Shown in pieces: positions 33,185 through 42,507 of a DNA stretch of 64,000 bases (within the stretch, counting starts at the first letter, position 1; each line of letters opens with the position of its first letter). The stretch is taken from positions 1,130,001 through 1,194,000 of the forward strand of contig NZ_BMIH01000001.1 of the NCBI RefSeq assembly GCF_014641735.1, given 5' to 3'. Below the pieces are notes generated by a model, which was not told the DNA's origin, did not search any database, and was given only the letters and a program-made list of their open reading frames with translations. Both the position numbers and the translations under genes were made by a program. Source of the DNA: Sphingomonas metalli (GTDB taxonomy: Bacteria > Pseudomonadota > Alphaproteobacteria > Sphingomonadales > Sphingomonadaceae).

Positions 33185-34852
33185 ATGCCCGACTCGGCCG
33201 CCACGCTCGCCACGCCGCGCCGTATCGCCGCCGCCCGGCCGTCCGCCCTGCCCGGCCCGGCCCGCGCCCGCTCGCGGCCGGGTGCACCCGGCGCGGGGCT
33301 CGCGGACGGCGCGACGGGCGCGGCGCCGGGCGCGCGGCGTGCGCGCCGGTATCTGGCGCTGGTCTTCCCCTGGCTGCCGATCGAGCGGCTGCGCGGCACC
33401 CGGCCGCATCTGTTCGTCGCTCCCGACGCGCCGCCGGTCGTGCTGGTCGAGCGCATGGGGCGGGCCGCGCGGATCGCCGCCTGCGATCCCGCCGCCGTCC
33501 GGGCGGGTGTGTCGCCCGGGATGACGCTGGCCGCAGCGCAGGCGCGACTTCCCGGCTGCGTCGCGTACGATCATGATCCCGCGGCGGATTGCGACTGGCT
33601 CGATCGGCTGGCCGATGCCTGCTGCCGCTATACGCCGCGGGTCGCCGCCGAGCCGCCCGATGCGCTGCTGCTCGACATCGCCGACACGGCCGAGGCGCGC
33701 GCGGCGGAGCAGGAGCTGGCTGATGACATCGAGCGGCGCCTGGCGCGGCGCGGCATCGCGGTGCGGCTGGCGTTCGGCGACACTCCCGCCATCGCCGCGG
33801 CGCTCGCACGCCATGCTGGCGCTCCCGCCCCCGACGAGCGCGGCGCCGTCCGCCGCCTTCCGCTCGCGGCGCTCGGGCTCGACGCCGAAGCGACGGAGGG
33901 ACTCGCTCAGGCCGGGCACCGGACGGTCGGCGAGCTCCTGGCTCTTCCCGCCGCCGCCGTCGCCGCCCGCTTTGGTCGAGAGGCGGCCGCCGCGGTCCGC
34001 CGGCTGGCGGAGGAAGCCGGCCCTCCGATCCGACCGCGCACGCCCATCGCCGCCCTCACGGTCGAGCGGCACCTGACCCGGCCCGCCGCACGCGCAGCCG
34101 ATGCCCTCGCCGCCCTCGCACTGCTAACGGACGAAGCGGCAGCCGACCTCACCGCGCGCGGGCAGGGCGGCCGTCGCTGGGACGCGTCCTTCTACCGGAC
34201 CGACGGCACGCTCGACCGGCTGCGGGTGAAGACCGACCGCCCGACCCGCGACGGCGTAGCGCTGCTGGGGCTGTTCCGGGCGCAGCGCGGCGGCCTCGCC
34301 GAGGCGCCGGATGACGGCGCCGGCGTCGACCTCCTCCGCCTCGACGTGTCGCTGGTCGAGCGCCTCGATGCCGGCGAACTGCGGCTGGAGGGCGGCAGCA
34401 CCGCCGCCCCGGCCCCCGCCCTGCCGCGGCCGGCACCGATCCGTCGACGCCGCGCCGGTCGTCGCGACGATCCGGGACAGGTGCAGGTCCCGCTCCTGCT
34501 CGCCGACGCCCCGCCGCCAGCCCGCATCGCCGCGCCCGGCGAGGCGGCCGCACCGCCCCGGCCGATCCACCTGTTCGACCCGCCGGAACCGATCGTCGCC
34601 GTTTCGCCCTCAGGCGAAGCGGATCTGCCGCCGGGCCGCTTCCGCTGGCGCGGCGTCCTCCATCATGTCGCCCGCGTCGAGGGGCCGGAGCGGATCGCCG
34701 ACGATCGCCGGCCGGGCGGCCGGAGCGCGCCCGCCCCGCGCGACTATTACCGGGTGGAGGACCGGCGCGGCCGTCGCCTCTGGCTCTTCCGTCAGGCTCT
34801 GGCGGAGCCGGCGGGCGAGGCGCGCTGGTACGTCCACGGCCTGTTCGCCTGA
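33185..34852 (+). CDS. imuB: ImuB-type Y-family polymerase-like protein
   Basis: 555 residues. After a low-complexity basic leader (to about 50) the Y-family fold starts with RRYLALVFPWLPIERLR and continues with GMTLAAAQARLPG, DALLLDIADTAE and the helix-hairpin region LPLAALGLDAEATEGLAQAG. The acidic catalytic residues of true Y polymerases are not conserved, as in ImuB, which is a beta-clamp-binding scaffold for error-prone DnaE2 during SOS mutagenesis. Usual partners imuA and dnaE2 are absent on both sides. Controlled by the LexA box directly upstream. Confidence 0.88.
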   Translation: MPDSAATLATPRRIAAARPSALPGPARARSRPGAPGAGLADGATGAAPGARRARRYLALVFPWLPIERLRGTRPHLFVAPDAPPVVLVERMGRAARIAACDPAAVRAGVSPGMTLAAAQARLPGCVAYDHDPAADCDWLDRLADACCRYTPRVAAEPPDALLLDIADTAEARAAEQELADDIERRLARRGIAVRLAFGDTPAIAAALARHAGAPAPDERGAVRRLPLAALGLDAEATEGLAQAGHRTVGELLALPAAAVAARFGREAAAAVRRLAEEAGPPIRPRTPIAALTVERHLTRPAARAADALAALALLTDEAAADLTARGQGGRRWDASFYRTDGTLDRLRVKTDRPTRDGVALLGLFRAQRGGLAEAPDDGAGVDLLRLDVSLVERLDAGELRLEGGSTAAPAPALPRPAPIRRRRAGRRDDPGQVQVPLLLADAPPPARIAAPGEAAAPPRPIHLFDPPEPIVAVSPSGEADLPPGRFRWRGVLHHVARVEGPERIADDRRPGGRSAPAPRDYYRVEDRRGRRLWLFRQALAEPAGEARWYVHGLFA

Positions 34853-34952
34853 CCGCCGCGCCGCGCCCACTGTCGCTCCCGATCCCGCGGGACTTCCATT
34901 GGCCGCTATTCCGCCCCACATAGCGGCCGACCTGATGCAACGGGAGCAGCAC

Positions 34953-35861
34953 TTGGCCACCTTGGGAATGTCGCCTGCCGAGAAGGATGCGGTCGCCGCC
35001 TTCCGCCGCGACGTCGTCGAGCCGTCGATGACGCAGCTCGTCATCATCGATTTCTGGGCCGAATGGTGCGGACCGTGCAAGGCGCTGGGCCCGGTCCTTG
35101 AAAAGGTCGCGGCCGCCTATGCCGACAAGGGTGTCGTGCTGGCGAAGATCGATACCGACAAGAACCAGTTCATCGCGGCGCAATTCCAGATCCGCTCGAT
35201 CCCGACCGTCTATGCGATGTTCCAGGGGCAGCTGGTGGCGGACCTCACCTCCGCGCGCACCGAAAGCCAGCTGCGCACCATGATCGACCAGCTGCTCCGC
35301 CAGCTGCCGATCCAGTCCGAGGCGACCGACCAGCAGGCCGAGCTGGAGCCGCTGATCGCGATGGGCGAGGAGGTGCTGGCCGAGGGCGACCACGAACGCG
35401 CCCTGTCGATCTTCGGCCAGCTGGCGGAGATGGCGCCCGAACATCCCGCCGTGCTGTCCGGCCACATCCGCGCGCTCGTCGCCGCGGGGCTGCACGACGA
35501 GGCGCAGGCGGCGATCGACGCATTGCCGGCCGATCTGGCCGATCCGGGGATCGACCGGGCGAAGGCGGCCCTCGCCCTGGCGCAGGCCGCTCCCGCCGTC
35601 GACGATCTCGCTCCGCTCGCGGCGAAGGTGCAGGCCGCGCCCGACGATCACCAGGCGCGCTTCGACCTCGCCAATGCGCAGATGGCCGCGGGACAGCGCG
35701 ACGCCGCCGCCGACAACCTCCTCCACATCGTCGCCGCCGACCGCGAGTGGAACGAGGGCGCCGCGCGGCATCAGCTGCTCAAGCTGTTCGAGGTGGTCGG
35801 CCTCACCGATCCCTGGGTGTCGGCGCAGCGCCGCCGCCTGTCCGCGATCCTGTTCGGATGA
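34953..35861 (+). CDS. CnoX/YbbN-like thioredoxin-TPR protein
   Basis: 302 residues from TTG 34953, chosen because GGGAG lies 7 bp upstream and the MATLG start fits relatives; ATG 34935 is the alternative. Thioredoxin fold at about 25-125 with active site WCGPC (Cys39, Cys42), then TPR-like helices (about 140-300: [40 protein letters not shown]). CnoX proteins act as cytoplasmic chaperedoxins, holding oxidised proteins and passing them to GroEL/DnaK. Four-base overlap with the next gene. Confidence 0.88.
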   Translation: MATLGMSPAEKDAVAAFRRDVVEPSMTQLVIIDFWAEWCGPCKALGPVLEKVAAAYADKGVVLAKIDTDKNQFIAAQFQIRSIPTVYAMFQGQLVADLTSARTESQLRTMIDQLLRQLPIQSEATDQQAELEPLIAMGEEVLAEGDHERALSIFGQLAEMAPEHPAVLSGHIRALVAAGLHDEAQAAIDALPADLADPGIDRAKAALALAQAAPAVDDLAPLAAKVQAAPDDHQARFDLANAQMAAGQRDAAADNLLHIVAADREWNEGAARHQLLKLFEVVGLTDPWVSAQRRRLSAILFG

Positions 35862-36472
35862 GCCAGCCCACCCGCCTCTCGATCTTCCCGCTGCCGGGGG
35901 CCCTGCTCTTCCCGGCGATGCACCTGCCGCTCCACATCTTCGAGCCGCGCTACCGGGCGCTGGTGTCGGACGCGATGGCGCGCGACCGGCGCATCGGGAT
36001 GATCCAGCCGGCGGGTCCGGGCGAGCCGCCCGCGCTCTACGATATCGGCTGCGTCGGCCGCATCGCCGAGGTGGAGGCGCTCGACGACGGCCGCTACAAT
36101 CTGGTGCTGGAGGGAGTGTCGCTGTTCCGCATCCTGCGCGAGCTCGACGTCGCCACCCCCTTCCGACAGGTCGAGGCGGAGCTGCTGCCCACGCCCGAGG
36201 ACGAGGTGCTGTCGCTCGGCCGTCGTGCCTCGCTCGAGCAGGAGGCACGCCGCTTCGCCGATCTCCAGGGCTATGCGGTCGACTGGCGCGCGGTCGGCCG
36301 GCTCGACGATACCAGCCTCGTCAACGGCATCGCCCAGATCGCCCCGTTCGACGTCGCCGCCAAGCAGGCGCTGCTCGAGGCCCCCGATATCGAGACGCGG
36401 GCGGAACTCGCCATCCAGCTGATGCAGTTCTTCGGCCGGCACGACGGCGGCGACCGCGTGACCCTGCAATGA
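35858..36472 (+). CDS. LON substrate-binding-domain protein
   Basis: 204 residues corresponding only to the N-terminal domain of Lon protease: [43 protein letters not shown] at the start and a helical C-terminal part. No ATPase or protease domain. Stand-alone proteins of this family are conserved, with substrate-binding suspected. Overlaps the thioredoxin gene by 4 bp and the next gene by 4 bp, so part of a three-gene operon with CnoX, suggesting a protein-quality role (inference). Confidence 0.9.
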   Translation: MSQPTRLSIFPLPGALLFPAMHLPLHIFEPRYRALVSDAMARDRRIGMIQPAGPGEPPALYDIGCVGRIAEVEALDDGRYNLVLEGVSLFRILRELDVATPFRQVEAELLPTPEDEVLSLGRRASLEQEARRFADLQGYAVDWRAVGRLDDTSLVNGIAQIAPFDVAAKQALLEAPDIETRAELAIQLMQFFGRHDGGDRVTLQ

Positions 36473-36672
36473 GGGCACCGCTCGATCCCTGGCTCCTCGA
36501 GCGCCTCGTCTGCCCGGTCACGCGCACGCCGCTGCGCTATGACGAGGCGGCCGGCGAACTCCTCTCCGACGACGCCGGGCTCGCCTATCCGGTCCGCGAC
36601 GGCGTGCCCGTGATGCTCCCGGAGGAAGCGCGGCGGCTGGATCTGTCCGGAGACGCGCTCCCATCCGAGTGA
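36469..36672 (+). CDS. Trm112/UPF0434-family small protein
   Basis: 67 residues, [20 protein letters not shown] ... [21 protein letters not shown], matching the Trm112-like fold. Of the zinc cysteines only one (LVCP) remains; the other expected positions are TRTP instead of CxxC, as in many proteobacterial members. Eukaryotic Trm112 activates methyltransferases; the bacterial role is unclear. Last gene of the CnoX operon. Confidence 0.88.
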   Translation: MRAPLDPWLLERLVCPVTRTPLRYDEAAGELLSDDAGLAYPVRDGVPVMLPEEARRLDLSGDALPSE

Positions 36673-36802
36673 ATGAGCCGCGATCGTCGTCGCCCCAGCG
36701 CAGGCTGAGGCCTCAAGCGGCTCCTGCCTTGCGCCATGGCCGAAAGATCCCAGCCTGCGCCGGGATGTCGAAGGGCTTATAGCGGGATGACGAGACGTTG
36801 AC

Positions 36803-36872
36803 CCGTTCGTGCTGAGCGAAGTCGAAGCACCGGCTCGGTCTCAGGCCCTGCGACTGCGCTCAGGGCGAACGG
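36803..36872. repeat. Inverted-arm repeat, family B copy 2
   Basis: CCGTTCGTGCTGAGC...GTCGAAG and CGACTGCGCTCAGGGCGAACGG arms; the two ends are swapped relative to copy 1, meaning opposite orientation. It lies between the convergent Trm112-like and PilZ genes. Confidence 0.75.
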
Positions 36873-36880
36873 CCGCCCCC

Positions 36881-37228
36881 TCACCCCCGCTTGCGATAGG
36901 CGTGGTGGATATTCGTCATCCAGCCCGTCTCGACCCGCCCCACACCGCGCGCGGCGCGGGCGGCGTCGAGGTCGATCGGCTCCTCGAAATGGATGCCGGC
37001 CAGACGATCCTTGACCCACACGACCTCGGCCTCGATCGCGTCGAGCCGGCCCATGTCGAGCATCAGCCGCTGGCCCACCGCCAGTTCGCCCTCGTGATCG
37101 ACACAGGCGCCGGTCAGCGACAGGTTGCGCACCCGGCGGGTGACGGCGCGGCCATCCGCCGGCCGAATGTCCGCCCGGATGATCACGCTGCTGCGCTTCG
37201 CACGTTCGGAAGGAACCAGGTCACTCAT
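36881..37228 (-). CDS. PilZ-domain protein
   Basis: 115 residues, almost only a PilZ domain: early RAKRSSVIIRADIRP, then RRVRNLSLTGACVDHE with the (D/N)xSxxG c-di-GMP motif, and VVWVKDRLAGIHFEEPID at the end. The preceding RxxxR motif is approximate (RAKRSS), so c-di-GMP binding is likely but not certain. Such single-domain proteins tune motility or exopolysaccharide; the flagellar locus is 8 kb away. Stand-alone gene. Confidence 0.85.
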   Translation of the reverse strand: MSDLVPSERAKRSSVIIRADIRPADGRAVTRRVRNLSLTGACVDHEGELAVGQRLMLDMGRLDAIEAEVVWVKDRLAGIHFEEPIDLDAARAARGVGRVETGWMTNIHHAYRKRG

Positions 37229-37286
37229 AACCGCCTCAGATCACATCAAAGCGGTAAATAACTCCTAAACCTGCGCCCGTTTCGCG

Positions 37287-38540
37287 CTAGATCGCAAGGC
37301 CCTGGAGCAGCCGTGGCAGCGTGCCGCTCTCGCCGCGCGCCTCGGCCATGAACCGCTCCTTGAGCGGCCCGATCGCATCGACCGCGGAGATGCCGAATCG
37401 CCGGACCGCGCTCGCCGTCCGGCCGGGTATGCCGAACAGCCGGGTCAGCACGTCGGTCGTTCCCGCCACCAGCGTGGTGTCGACCCCGCGCCACCGCTCG
37501 TAGCGCGCGAGGAGCTGCGCATCGCCGAGGTCCAGCCCCAGCCGCCGACCCTCGACCAGCACCTCCGCCAGCGTCGCCACATCGCGCAGGCCGAGGTTCA
37601 GCCCCTGTCCGGCGATCGGATGGATGCCGTGCGCCGCATCGCCGACCAGCGCCAGCCGCTCGCCGGTGATCCTGGCCGCATGGTGGAAGCCGAGCGGATA
37701 GGATGCGCGCGGGCTCGCCGCCGACAGCGCCCCCAGAAAGCCGCCCATCCGCTTCTCCGCCTCGGCGAGGAAGGCGCGGTCGGACAGTTTCACCAGCCCC
37801 GGCCCATGCTCCGCCTTCACCGACCAGACGATCGCCGAACGATGCCCGATCTCGTCGTCCGGCAGCGGCAGCAGCGCGAAGGGCCCGGCCGGGTAGAAGA
37901 TCTCGTACGCCACATTGTCGTGCGGCCGCTCGTGGTGGAAGGCGCCGACGATCGCTTCATGGTCGTAGCTCCACCGCGCCACCCGGATGCCCGCCGCCTC
38001 GCGGGTCGGCGAGTTGCGCCCCTCGGCCGCGATCAGCAGCGGCGCTCGCACCGTCGTTCCGTCGCTCAGCGACGCGGTCACCCCCGCCGCATTGCGGATC
38101 ACCGCCGTCGCGCGCGTCTGCATGCGCAGGTCGATCCCCGCCGCCTCCGTCGCGGCGGCGAACAGCGCCCGCCGCAGCGCGCGATTCTCGTGCATCACGC
38201 CGAGGCTGCCGTCCTCGGCATCCGGCACGAAGTCGAGCGCGCCTGGCTTCAGCCCGTCGCTCACCCGGATCCGCTCGATCGGGCAGCCCTGGTCGACGAT
38301 CCGCGCGCCGAGGCCGATCGCCTCGAGCATCCGGCCGCTCGCGCTGGCGATCGCCGAGGCGCGCCCGTCGAACCCCGGCGCCAGCGTCACCGCCGGATCG
38401 GCCGGATCGACCACCACCGCGCTGAGCCCATGCGCGTCGAGCGCCAGCGCCAGCGTCGTCCCGACCAGTCCTCCGCCCAGGATGACGACGTCCGCCGATG
38501 CGGTGGCGGAAGCAGGGCTGCGGGGCGCGTCGGCGGTCAT
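37287..38540 (-). CDS. UbiH/UbiF/COQ6-family FAD monooxygenase
   Basis: 417 residues. FAD-binding GGGLVGTTLALAL (about 22-34), the DG motif region PLLIAAEGRNSPTR and GDAAHGIHPIAGQGLNLGLRDV (about 295-316), which is the GD motif of ubiquinone hydroxylases. Adds a ring hydroxyl in ubiquinone synthesis; which position (C5, C6 or C1) cannot be told. Divergent from ftsK. Confidence 0.9.
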   Translation of the reverse strand: MTADAPRSPASATASADVVILGGGLVGTTLALALDAHGLSAVVVDPADPAVTLAPGFDGRASAIASASGRMLEAIGLGARIVDQGCPIERIRVSDGLKPGALDFVPDAEDGSLGVMHENRALRRALFAAATEAAGIDLRMQTRATAVIRNAAGVTASLSDGTTVRAPLLIAAEGRNSPTREAAGIRVARWSYDHEAIVGAFHHERPHDNVAYEIFYPAGPFALLPLPDDEIGHRSAIVWSVKAEHGPGLVKLSDRAFLAEAEKRMGGFLGALSAASPRASYPLGFHHAARITGERLALVGDAAHGIHPIAGQGLNLGLRDVATLAEVLVEGRRLGLDLGDAQLLARYERWRGVDTTLVAGTTDVLTRLFGIPGRTASAVRRFGISAVDAIGPLKERFMAEARGESGTLPRLLQGLAI

Positions 38541-38650
38541 GCACCGTATCTAGGCCCCGCCCGCGCCGCTGCCAACCGGCGCGCAGCTTGACGGGACGCG
38601 AACAAAAGCCGATCATCCGCGCACGATTTCAGGCATTTTCGGGGACGATC

Positions 38651-40993
38651 ATGGCGAGCCAGGCGCAGCCGGCCTTGTGGCGCGAGACGGTGAAGGCCGG
38701 CGCGGTGCGCAGCGGCGCGGTGCTGGTCGCGGCGCTGCTGTTCGGCGCGACGCTGCTGCTCGCGCTGGCGCTCGCGAGCTATCACCCCGGCGATCCGGCG
38801 ATCAACACCGCCTCGGGCGGGGCTCCCGCCAATCTGCTCGGCTTTCCCGGCGCCTGGGTGTCGGACCTGCTGCTCACCCTGCTCGGCCCCGTGGTCGCGC
38901 TGATCCTGCCGATCGGCCCGGTCGTCGCGCTGCGGCTGTGGCGCGACCAGCCGACCGGGCGCTGGGGCCGCATGCTCGCCGGGGCGGCGCTCGGCGCGGC
39001 GCTGATGGCCACCGCGCTCGCCTTCATCTCGACCTCGGCGGTGCTGGCGCTGCCGGCGGGCTGGGGCGGGCTCACCGGCATGGCGGTCGCGGGCGGCGTG
39101 CAGGGCCTGCTCGCGCTGACCGGCCAGCCCCTGGCCGAGCTGTGGGGCGCGCGCGCGGCGGGGCTGGTCGCGGGCGTCGCGGGCGTGATCGTCTGGAGCC
39201 GCTCGCTCGACATCGCGCTCGCCGCCCCGCGCTGGCCGCGCCGCCGCCGCGCACGCATCGCCGGCGATGCCGACGACGCGGACGACCTGCCCTTCGCCTA
39301 TGACGACGCGGAGGACGACTATGAGGAGGCCGATGCGGCGGAGGCGGCGCGCCTCGCCCGCCGCGCCGTGCCGCCGCGCGCCCTCGCCGAGCCCGATCCG
39401 CGGCCCGCCCCGGTCATCGCCGACCGGCAGGTCGCCCCCGCGCCCGCGCCACCCAAGCGCCAGACCTCGCTCGACCTGCGCGACAGCTATACGCTGCCCG
39501 GGCTCGACCTGCTCGTCCCCGCCCCTCCGTCCAATGCCGGACCGGTCGACAAGGCCGCGCTGGAGCGCAACGCCCGCCTGCTCGAAAACGTGCTCGACGA
39601 CTTCAAGGTGCAGGGCGCGATCACCGAGGTGCGGCCCGGCCCGGTCGTGACCATGTACGAGCTGGAGCCCGCCCCCGGCATCAAGGCCAGCCGCGTCATC
39701 GCGCTCGCCGACGATATCGCCCGCAACATGAGCGCGGTGTCGGCGCGCGTCGCGGTGATCCCCGGCCGCAACGTGATCGGCATCGAACTGCCCAACGCCC
39801 GGCGCGAATCGGTGTCGCTGCACGAGCTGGTCGCCAGCCAGTCCTTCGAGGACCAGACCGCGCAGCTGCCGATCATCCTCGGCAAGAACATCGCCGGCGA
39901 TCCGGTGATCACCGATCTGGCCCCCATGCCCCACCTGCTCGTCGCCGGTACCACCGGCTCCGGCAAGTCGGTGGGGCTCAACTGCATGATCCTGTCGCTG
40001 CTCTACCGACTCACGCCGGATCAGTGCCGGATGATCATGATCGATCCCAAGATGCTCGAACTGTCGATGTACGACGACATTCCGCATCTCCTCTCCCCCG
40101 TCGTCACCGACCCCGCCAAGGCGGTGCGCGCGCTCAAATGGGCGGTGGAGACGATGGAGGATCGCTATCGCCAGATGTCGTCGGTCGGCGTGCGCAGCCT
40201 GGCGGGCTTCAACGACAAGGTGCGCGCCGCCAAGGCGAAGGGCCAGCCGCTCGGCCGCAAGGTGCAGACCGGCTATCATCCCGACACCGGCCAGCCCGTC
40301 TATGAGGAAGAGCAGCTCGACTACGAGCCGCTGCCCCAGATCGTCGTCATCGTCGACGAACTCGCCGACCTGATGATGACCGCGGGCAAGGAAGTCGAAT
40401 TCCTGATCCAGCGCCTGGCGCAGAAGGCGCGCGCGGCGGGCATCCACCTGATCATGGCGACGCAGCGCCCCTCCGTCGACGTCATCACCGGCGTGATCAA
40501 GGCGAACCTGCCGACCCGCATCAGCTTCCACGTGACCAGCAAGATCGACAGCCGCACCATCCTGGGCGAACAGGGCGCCGAGCAGCTGCTGGGCAAGGGC
40601 GACATGCTCTACATGCCTGGCGGCAAGGGCATCGTGCGCGTCCACGGCCCCTTCACCAGCGACGACGAGGTGCATCGCGTCGCCGATCACTGGCGCGCGC
40701 AGGGCCAGCCCGACTATATCTCCTCGGTCACCGAGGAGCCGGCCGAAGCCTATGAGCTCGAAGGCGCGCCGACCGGCGAGGACAGCCCCGAGGACCAGCA
40801 GTACCGGGCCGCGATCCAGCTGGTGTGCGAGAGCCGCAAGGCCTCGACCAGCTGGCTCCAGCGCCAGCTGCGCATCGGCTACAACTCCGCCGCGCGCCTG
40901 ATCGAGCGGATGGAAAAGGACGGCATCGTCGGCCGCCCCGACCATGTCGGCCGCCGCGAGGTGCTGCGCGACGCGGAAGGGCATGCGATCTAA
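38651..40993 (+). CDS. ftsK: DNA translocase FtsK
   Basis: 780 residues: four N-terminal membrane segments (about 20-170) anchoring it at the septum, an acidic/Pro-rich linker of about 130 residues, a RecA-like motor with Walker A GTTGSGKS, Walker B VVIVDELADLM and ATQRPSVDVITG, and a C-terminal winged helix (gamma domain, QYRAAIQLV ... RRQ-type helix LQRQLRIGYNSAARLIERME) that reads KOPS. Pumps chromosome ends through the septum and activates XerCD. Frame and ends are clear. Confidence 0.96.
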   Translation: MASQAQPALWRETVKAGAVRSGAVLVAALLFGATLLLALALASYHPGDPAINTASGGAPANLLGFPGAWVSDLLLTLLGPVVALILPIGPVVALRLWRDQPTGRWGRMLAGAALGAALMATALAFISTSAVLALPAGWGGLTGMAVAGGVQGLLALTGQPLAELWGARAAGLVAGVAGVIVWSRSLDIALAAPRWPRRRRARIAGDADDADDLPFAYDDAEDDYEEADAAEAARLARRAVPPRALAEPDPRPAPVIADRQVAPAPAPPKRQTSLDLRDSYTLPGLDLLVPAPPSNAGPVDKAALERNARLLENVLDDFKVQGAITEVRPGPVVTMYELEPAPGIKASRVIALADDIARNMSAVSARVAVIPGRNVIGIELPNARRESVSLHELVASQSFEDQTAQLPIILGKNIAGDPVITDLAPMPHLLVAGTTGSGKSVGLNCMILSLLYRLTPDQCRMIMIDPKMLELSMYDDIPHLLSPVVTDPAKAVRALKWAVETMEDRYRQMSSVGVRSLAGFNDKVRAAKAKGQPLGRKVQTGYHPDTGQPVYEEEQLDYEPLPQIVVIVDELADLMMTAGKEVEFLIQRLAQKARAAGIHLIMATQRPSVDVITGVIKANLPTRISFHVTSKIDSRTILGEQGAEQLLGKGDMLYMPGGKGIVRVHGPFTSDDEVHRVADHWRAQGQPDYISSVTEEPAEAYELEGAPTGEDSPEDQQYRAAIQLVCESRKASTSWLQRQLRIGYNSAARLIERMEKDGIVGRPDHVGRREVLRDAEGHAI

Positions 40994-41577
40994 TAGGCAG
41001 AGGCCGCGGGTGATGCGACCGCGGAGAAAAGGTTCACGCGGAGGACGCGGAGGTGTTGCGCTTGGCGCCGTCGTAGCCCCTCTTCTTTGGGGAACATTGA
41101 ACGCGCCGACACCCCGGCCCGCTCCGGTTAACACCGCGACGGCGAGACCCCTGCAAAACTCTTCCTTCCACTCCGGCGGAGGCCGGGGTCCAGATGGGGG
41201 ACGGTAGTAAGCTATTGCAAAGCTTCACCCAGCTGGACCCCGGCCTCCGCCGGGGTGGCTAAGGCGTGCTGATGGCTCGGGCTTTCGCAAAGGTCTCACG
41301 TTGGCGGGGATGAAAGAAGCTTATGGAGCGCTGACACCGTCGCAAATCCCGCTTTCACCTTGCAGATGACCAAGGATCGCGCCCCTCTGCGACCAGGGAT
41401 GCAGCAAGCCCGGGACGAAACACCACCGCGCCTCCGCGCCTCCGCGCGAACATAATCGTCTTCGCCGACCCGCCACGGCACGTTAGCAGCCACCCGCCCC
41501 ATGCATCCTCCCCGCGCGCCGCGGGTTCAGCGGGGGTTCAACGCCGCGGCGGCAGCGCCGGCGCCATGGAGTTTCGC
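40994..41577. other. Repeat-bearing intergenic region
   Basis: 584 bp between ftsK and the LolA gene with no supported gene. It contains a family A repeat (41168-41258) and two GC-rich tracts that are roughly complementary: GTTCACGCGGAGGACGCGGAG near 41039 and CGCCTCCGCGCCTCCGCGCGAAC near 41429. A short palindromic terminator for ftsK was not clear. Confidence 0.6.
41168..41258. repeat. Inverted-arm repeat, family A copy 2
   Basis: 26-bp arms (41168-41193 and 41233-41258) with one mismatch, CCACTCCGGCGGAGGCC... against ...GGCCTCCGCCGGGGTGG; centre of 39 bp differs from the other copies. Confidence 0.85.
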
Positions 41578-42189
41578 ATGATCCGTTCCGCCCCGATCGC
41601 CCTTCTCGCCGCCGTGGCCGCGCCCATGCCGGCGGGCGCGCAGCAGGCCGATCTCGCCTCGGTCCAGCGCTTCCTGCAATCGGTGACGACGATGACCGCC
41701 GATTTCTCGCAGGCCGACCGCAACGGGCGGGTGCTGACGGGCACGCTCAGCTGGAAGCAGCCGGGCAAGATCCGCTTCCAGTACCAGAAGGACGTGCCGC
41801 TGCTGATCGTTGCCGAGGGTGGCGCGCTGACCTTTGTCGATTATTCGGTCAGGCAGGTGCAGCGCTGGCCGATCCGCAACTCGCCGCTCGGCGTGCTGCT
41901 CGATCCGCGCCGCGATCTCGCGCAGTTCGCCAGGGTCGTGCCGGGCGGCGACCCGCGGCTCGTCTCGGTCGAGGCGCGCGACCCGAAGCATCCCGAATAT
42001 GGCCGCATCACCCTGGTCTTCGCCCGCGATGCCGGCGGGCCCGCGGGGCTGACGCTGCAGGGCTGGGTCGCGCTCGACAGCCAGAACAACCGCACCACCG
42101 TGAAGCTTTCGAATCAGCGGTACGGCGGAACGATTGCGGACAATGCGTTCAAATGGGTTGATCCACGTCGCACTGTTGGTCGCAGATAA
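41578..42189 (+). CDS. lolA: LolA-like outer-membrane lipoprotein carrier
   Basis: 203 residues. GGAG placed 5 bp upstream favours ATG 41578 over the ATG at 41566. Signal peptide MIRSAPIALLAAVAAPMPAGA, then the LolA fold: VQRFLQSVTTMTADFSQADRNGRVLTGTLSW, RFQYQKDVPLLIVAEGG and LTLQGWVALDSQNNRTTVKL. Carries lipoproteins across the periplasm from LolCDE to the outer membrane. Confidence 0.88.
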   Translation: MIRSAPIALLAAVAAPMPAGAQQADLASVQRFLQSVTTMTADFSQADRNGRVLTGTLSWKQPGKIRFQYQKDVPLLIVAEGGALTFVDYSVRQVQRWPIRNSPLGVLLDPRRDLAQFARVVPGGDPRLVSVEARDPKHPEYGRITLVFARDAGGPAGLTLQGWVALDSQNNRTTVKLSNQRYGGTIADNAFKWVDPRRTVGRR

Positions 42190-42201
42190 CAATTTCATTC
42201 A

Positions 42202-42357
42202 TCTAGCCGACAGGTTCGGTACGCTAGAGCATCACTCGCGGATGTGGGGCGTTCGGGATTTTCCCCCCTGTTGCCCGAACCGGTACCACTTCCCGCCTGC
42301 GTGACGAACGCTAGGTCGGCCCTCGCTCCATGCCCCCGGAGCGGGGGCCTTTCTTTA
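42202..42357 (+). ncRNA. Structured RNA candidate, possibly 6S RNA
   Basis: The gap between lolA and xthA folds as a rod: closing stems GCCGAC/GTCGGC and GTTCG/CGAAC, an inner TCAC/GTGA pairing and a terminal hairpin GTTCGGG...CCCGAAC (42249-42279 region), followed at once by an intrinsic terminator. Length of about 155 nt, one long interrupted helix and its own terminator are 6S-like, but no conserved sequence was confirmed. Boundaries are estimates. Confidence 0.45.
42332..42357 (+). terminator. Intrinsic terminator after lolA / RNA candidate
   Basis: GCCCCCG-GAG-CGGGGGC (42332-42348) followed by CTTTCTTTA, a strong stem with a T-rich tail. Confidence 0.85.
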
Positions 42358-42507
42358 TATGGGCATGGCCGGCGGGTCGGCCTGCCGGACCCGTCCGACG
42401 CGGGTTCTTCGACTGCCTGTCACGGCAGGCGCTCAGGACATTCTCCGCCCGCAGCGCGCCCGTGATCCCGCTTCACCCGCGGCGTAGCGCCGGGTAAGAG
42501 CCTCTTC

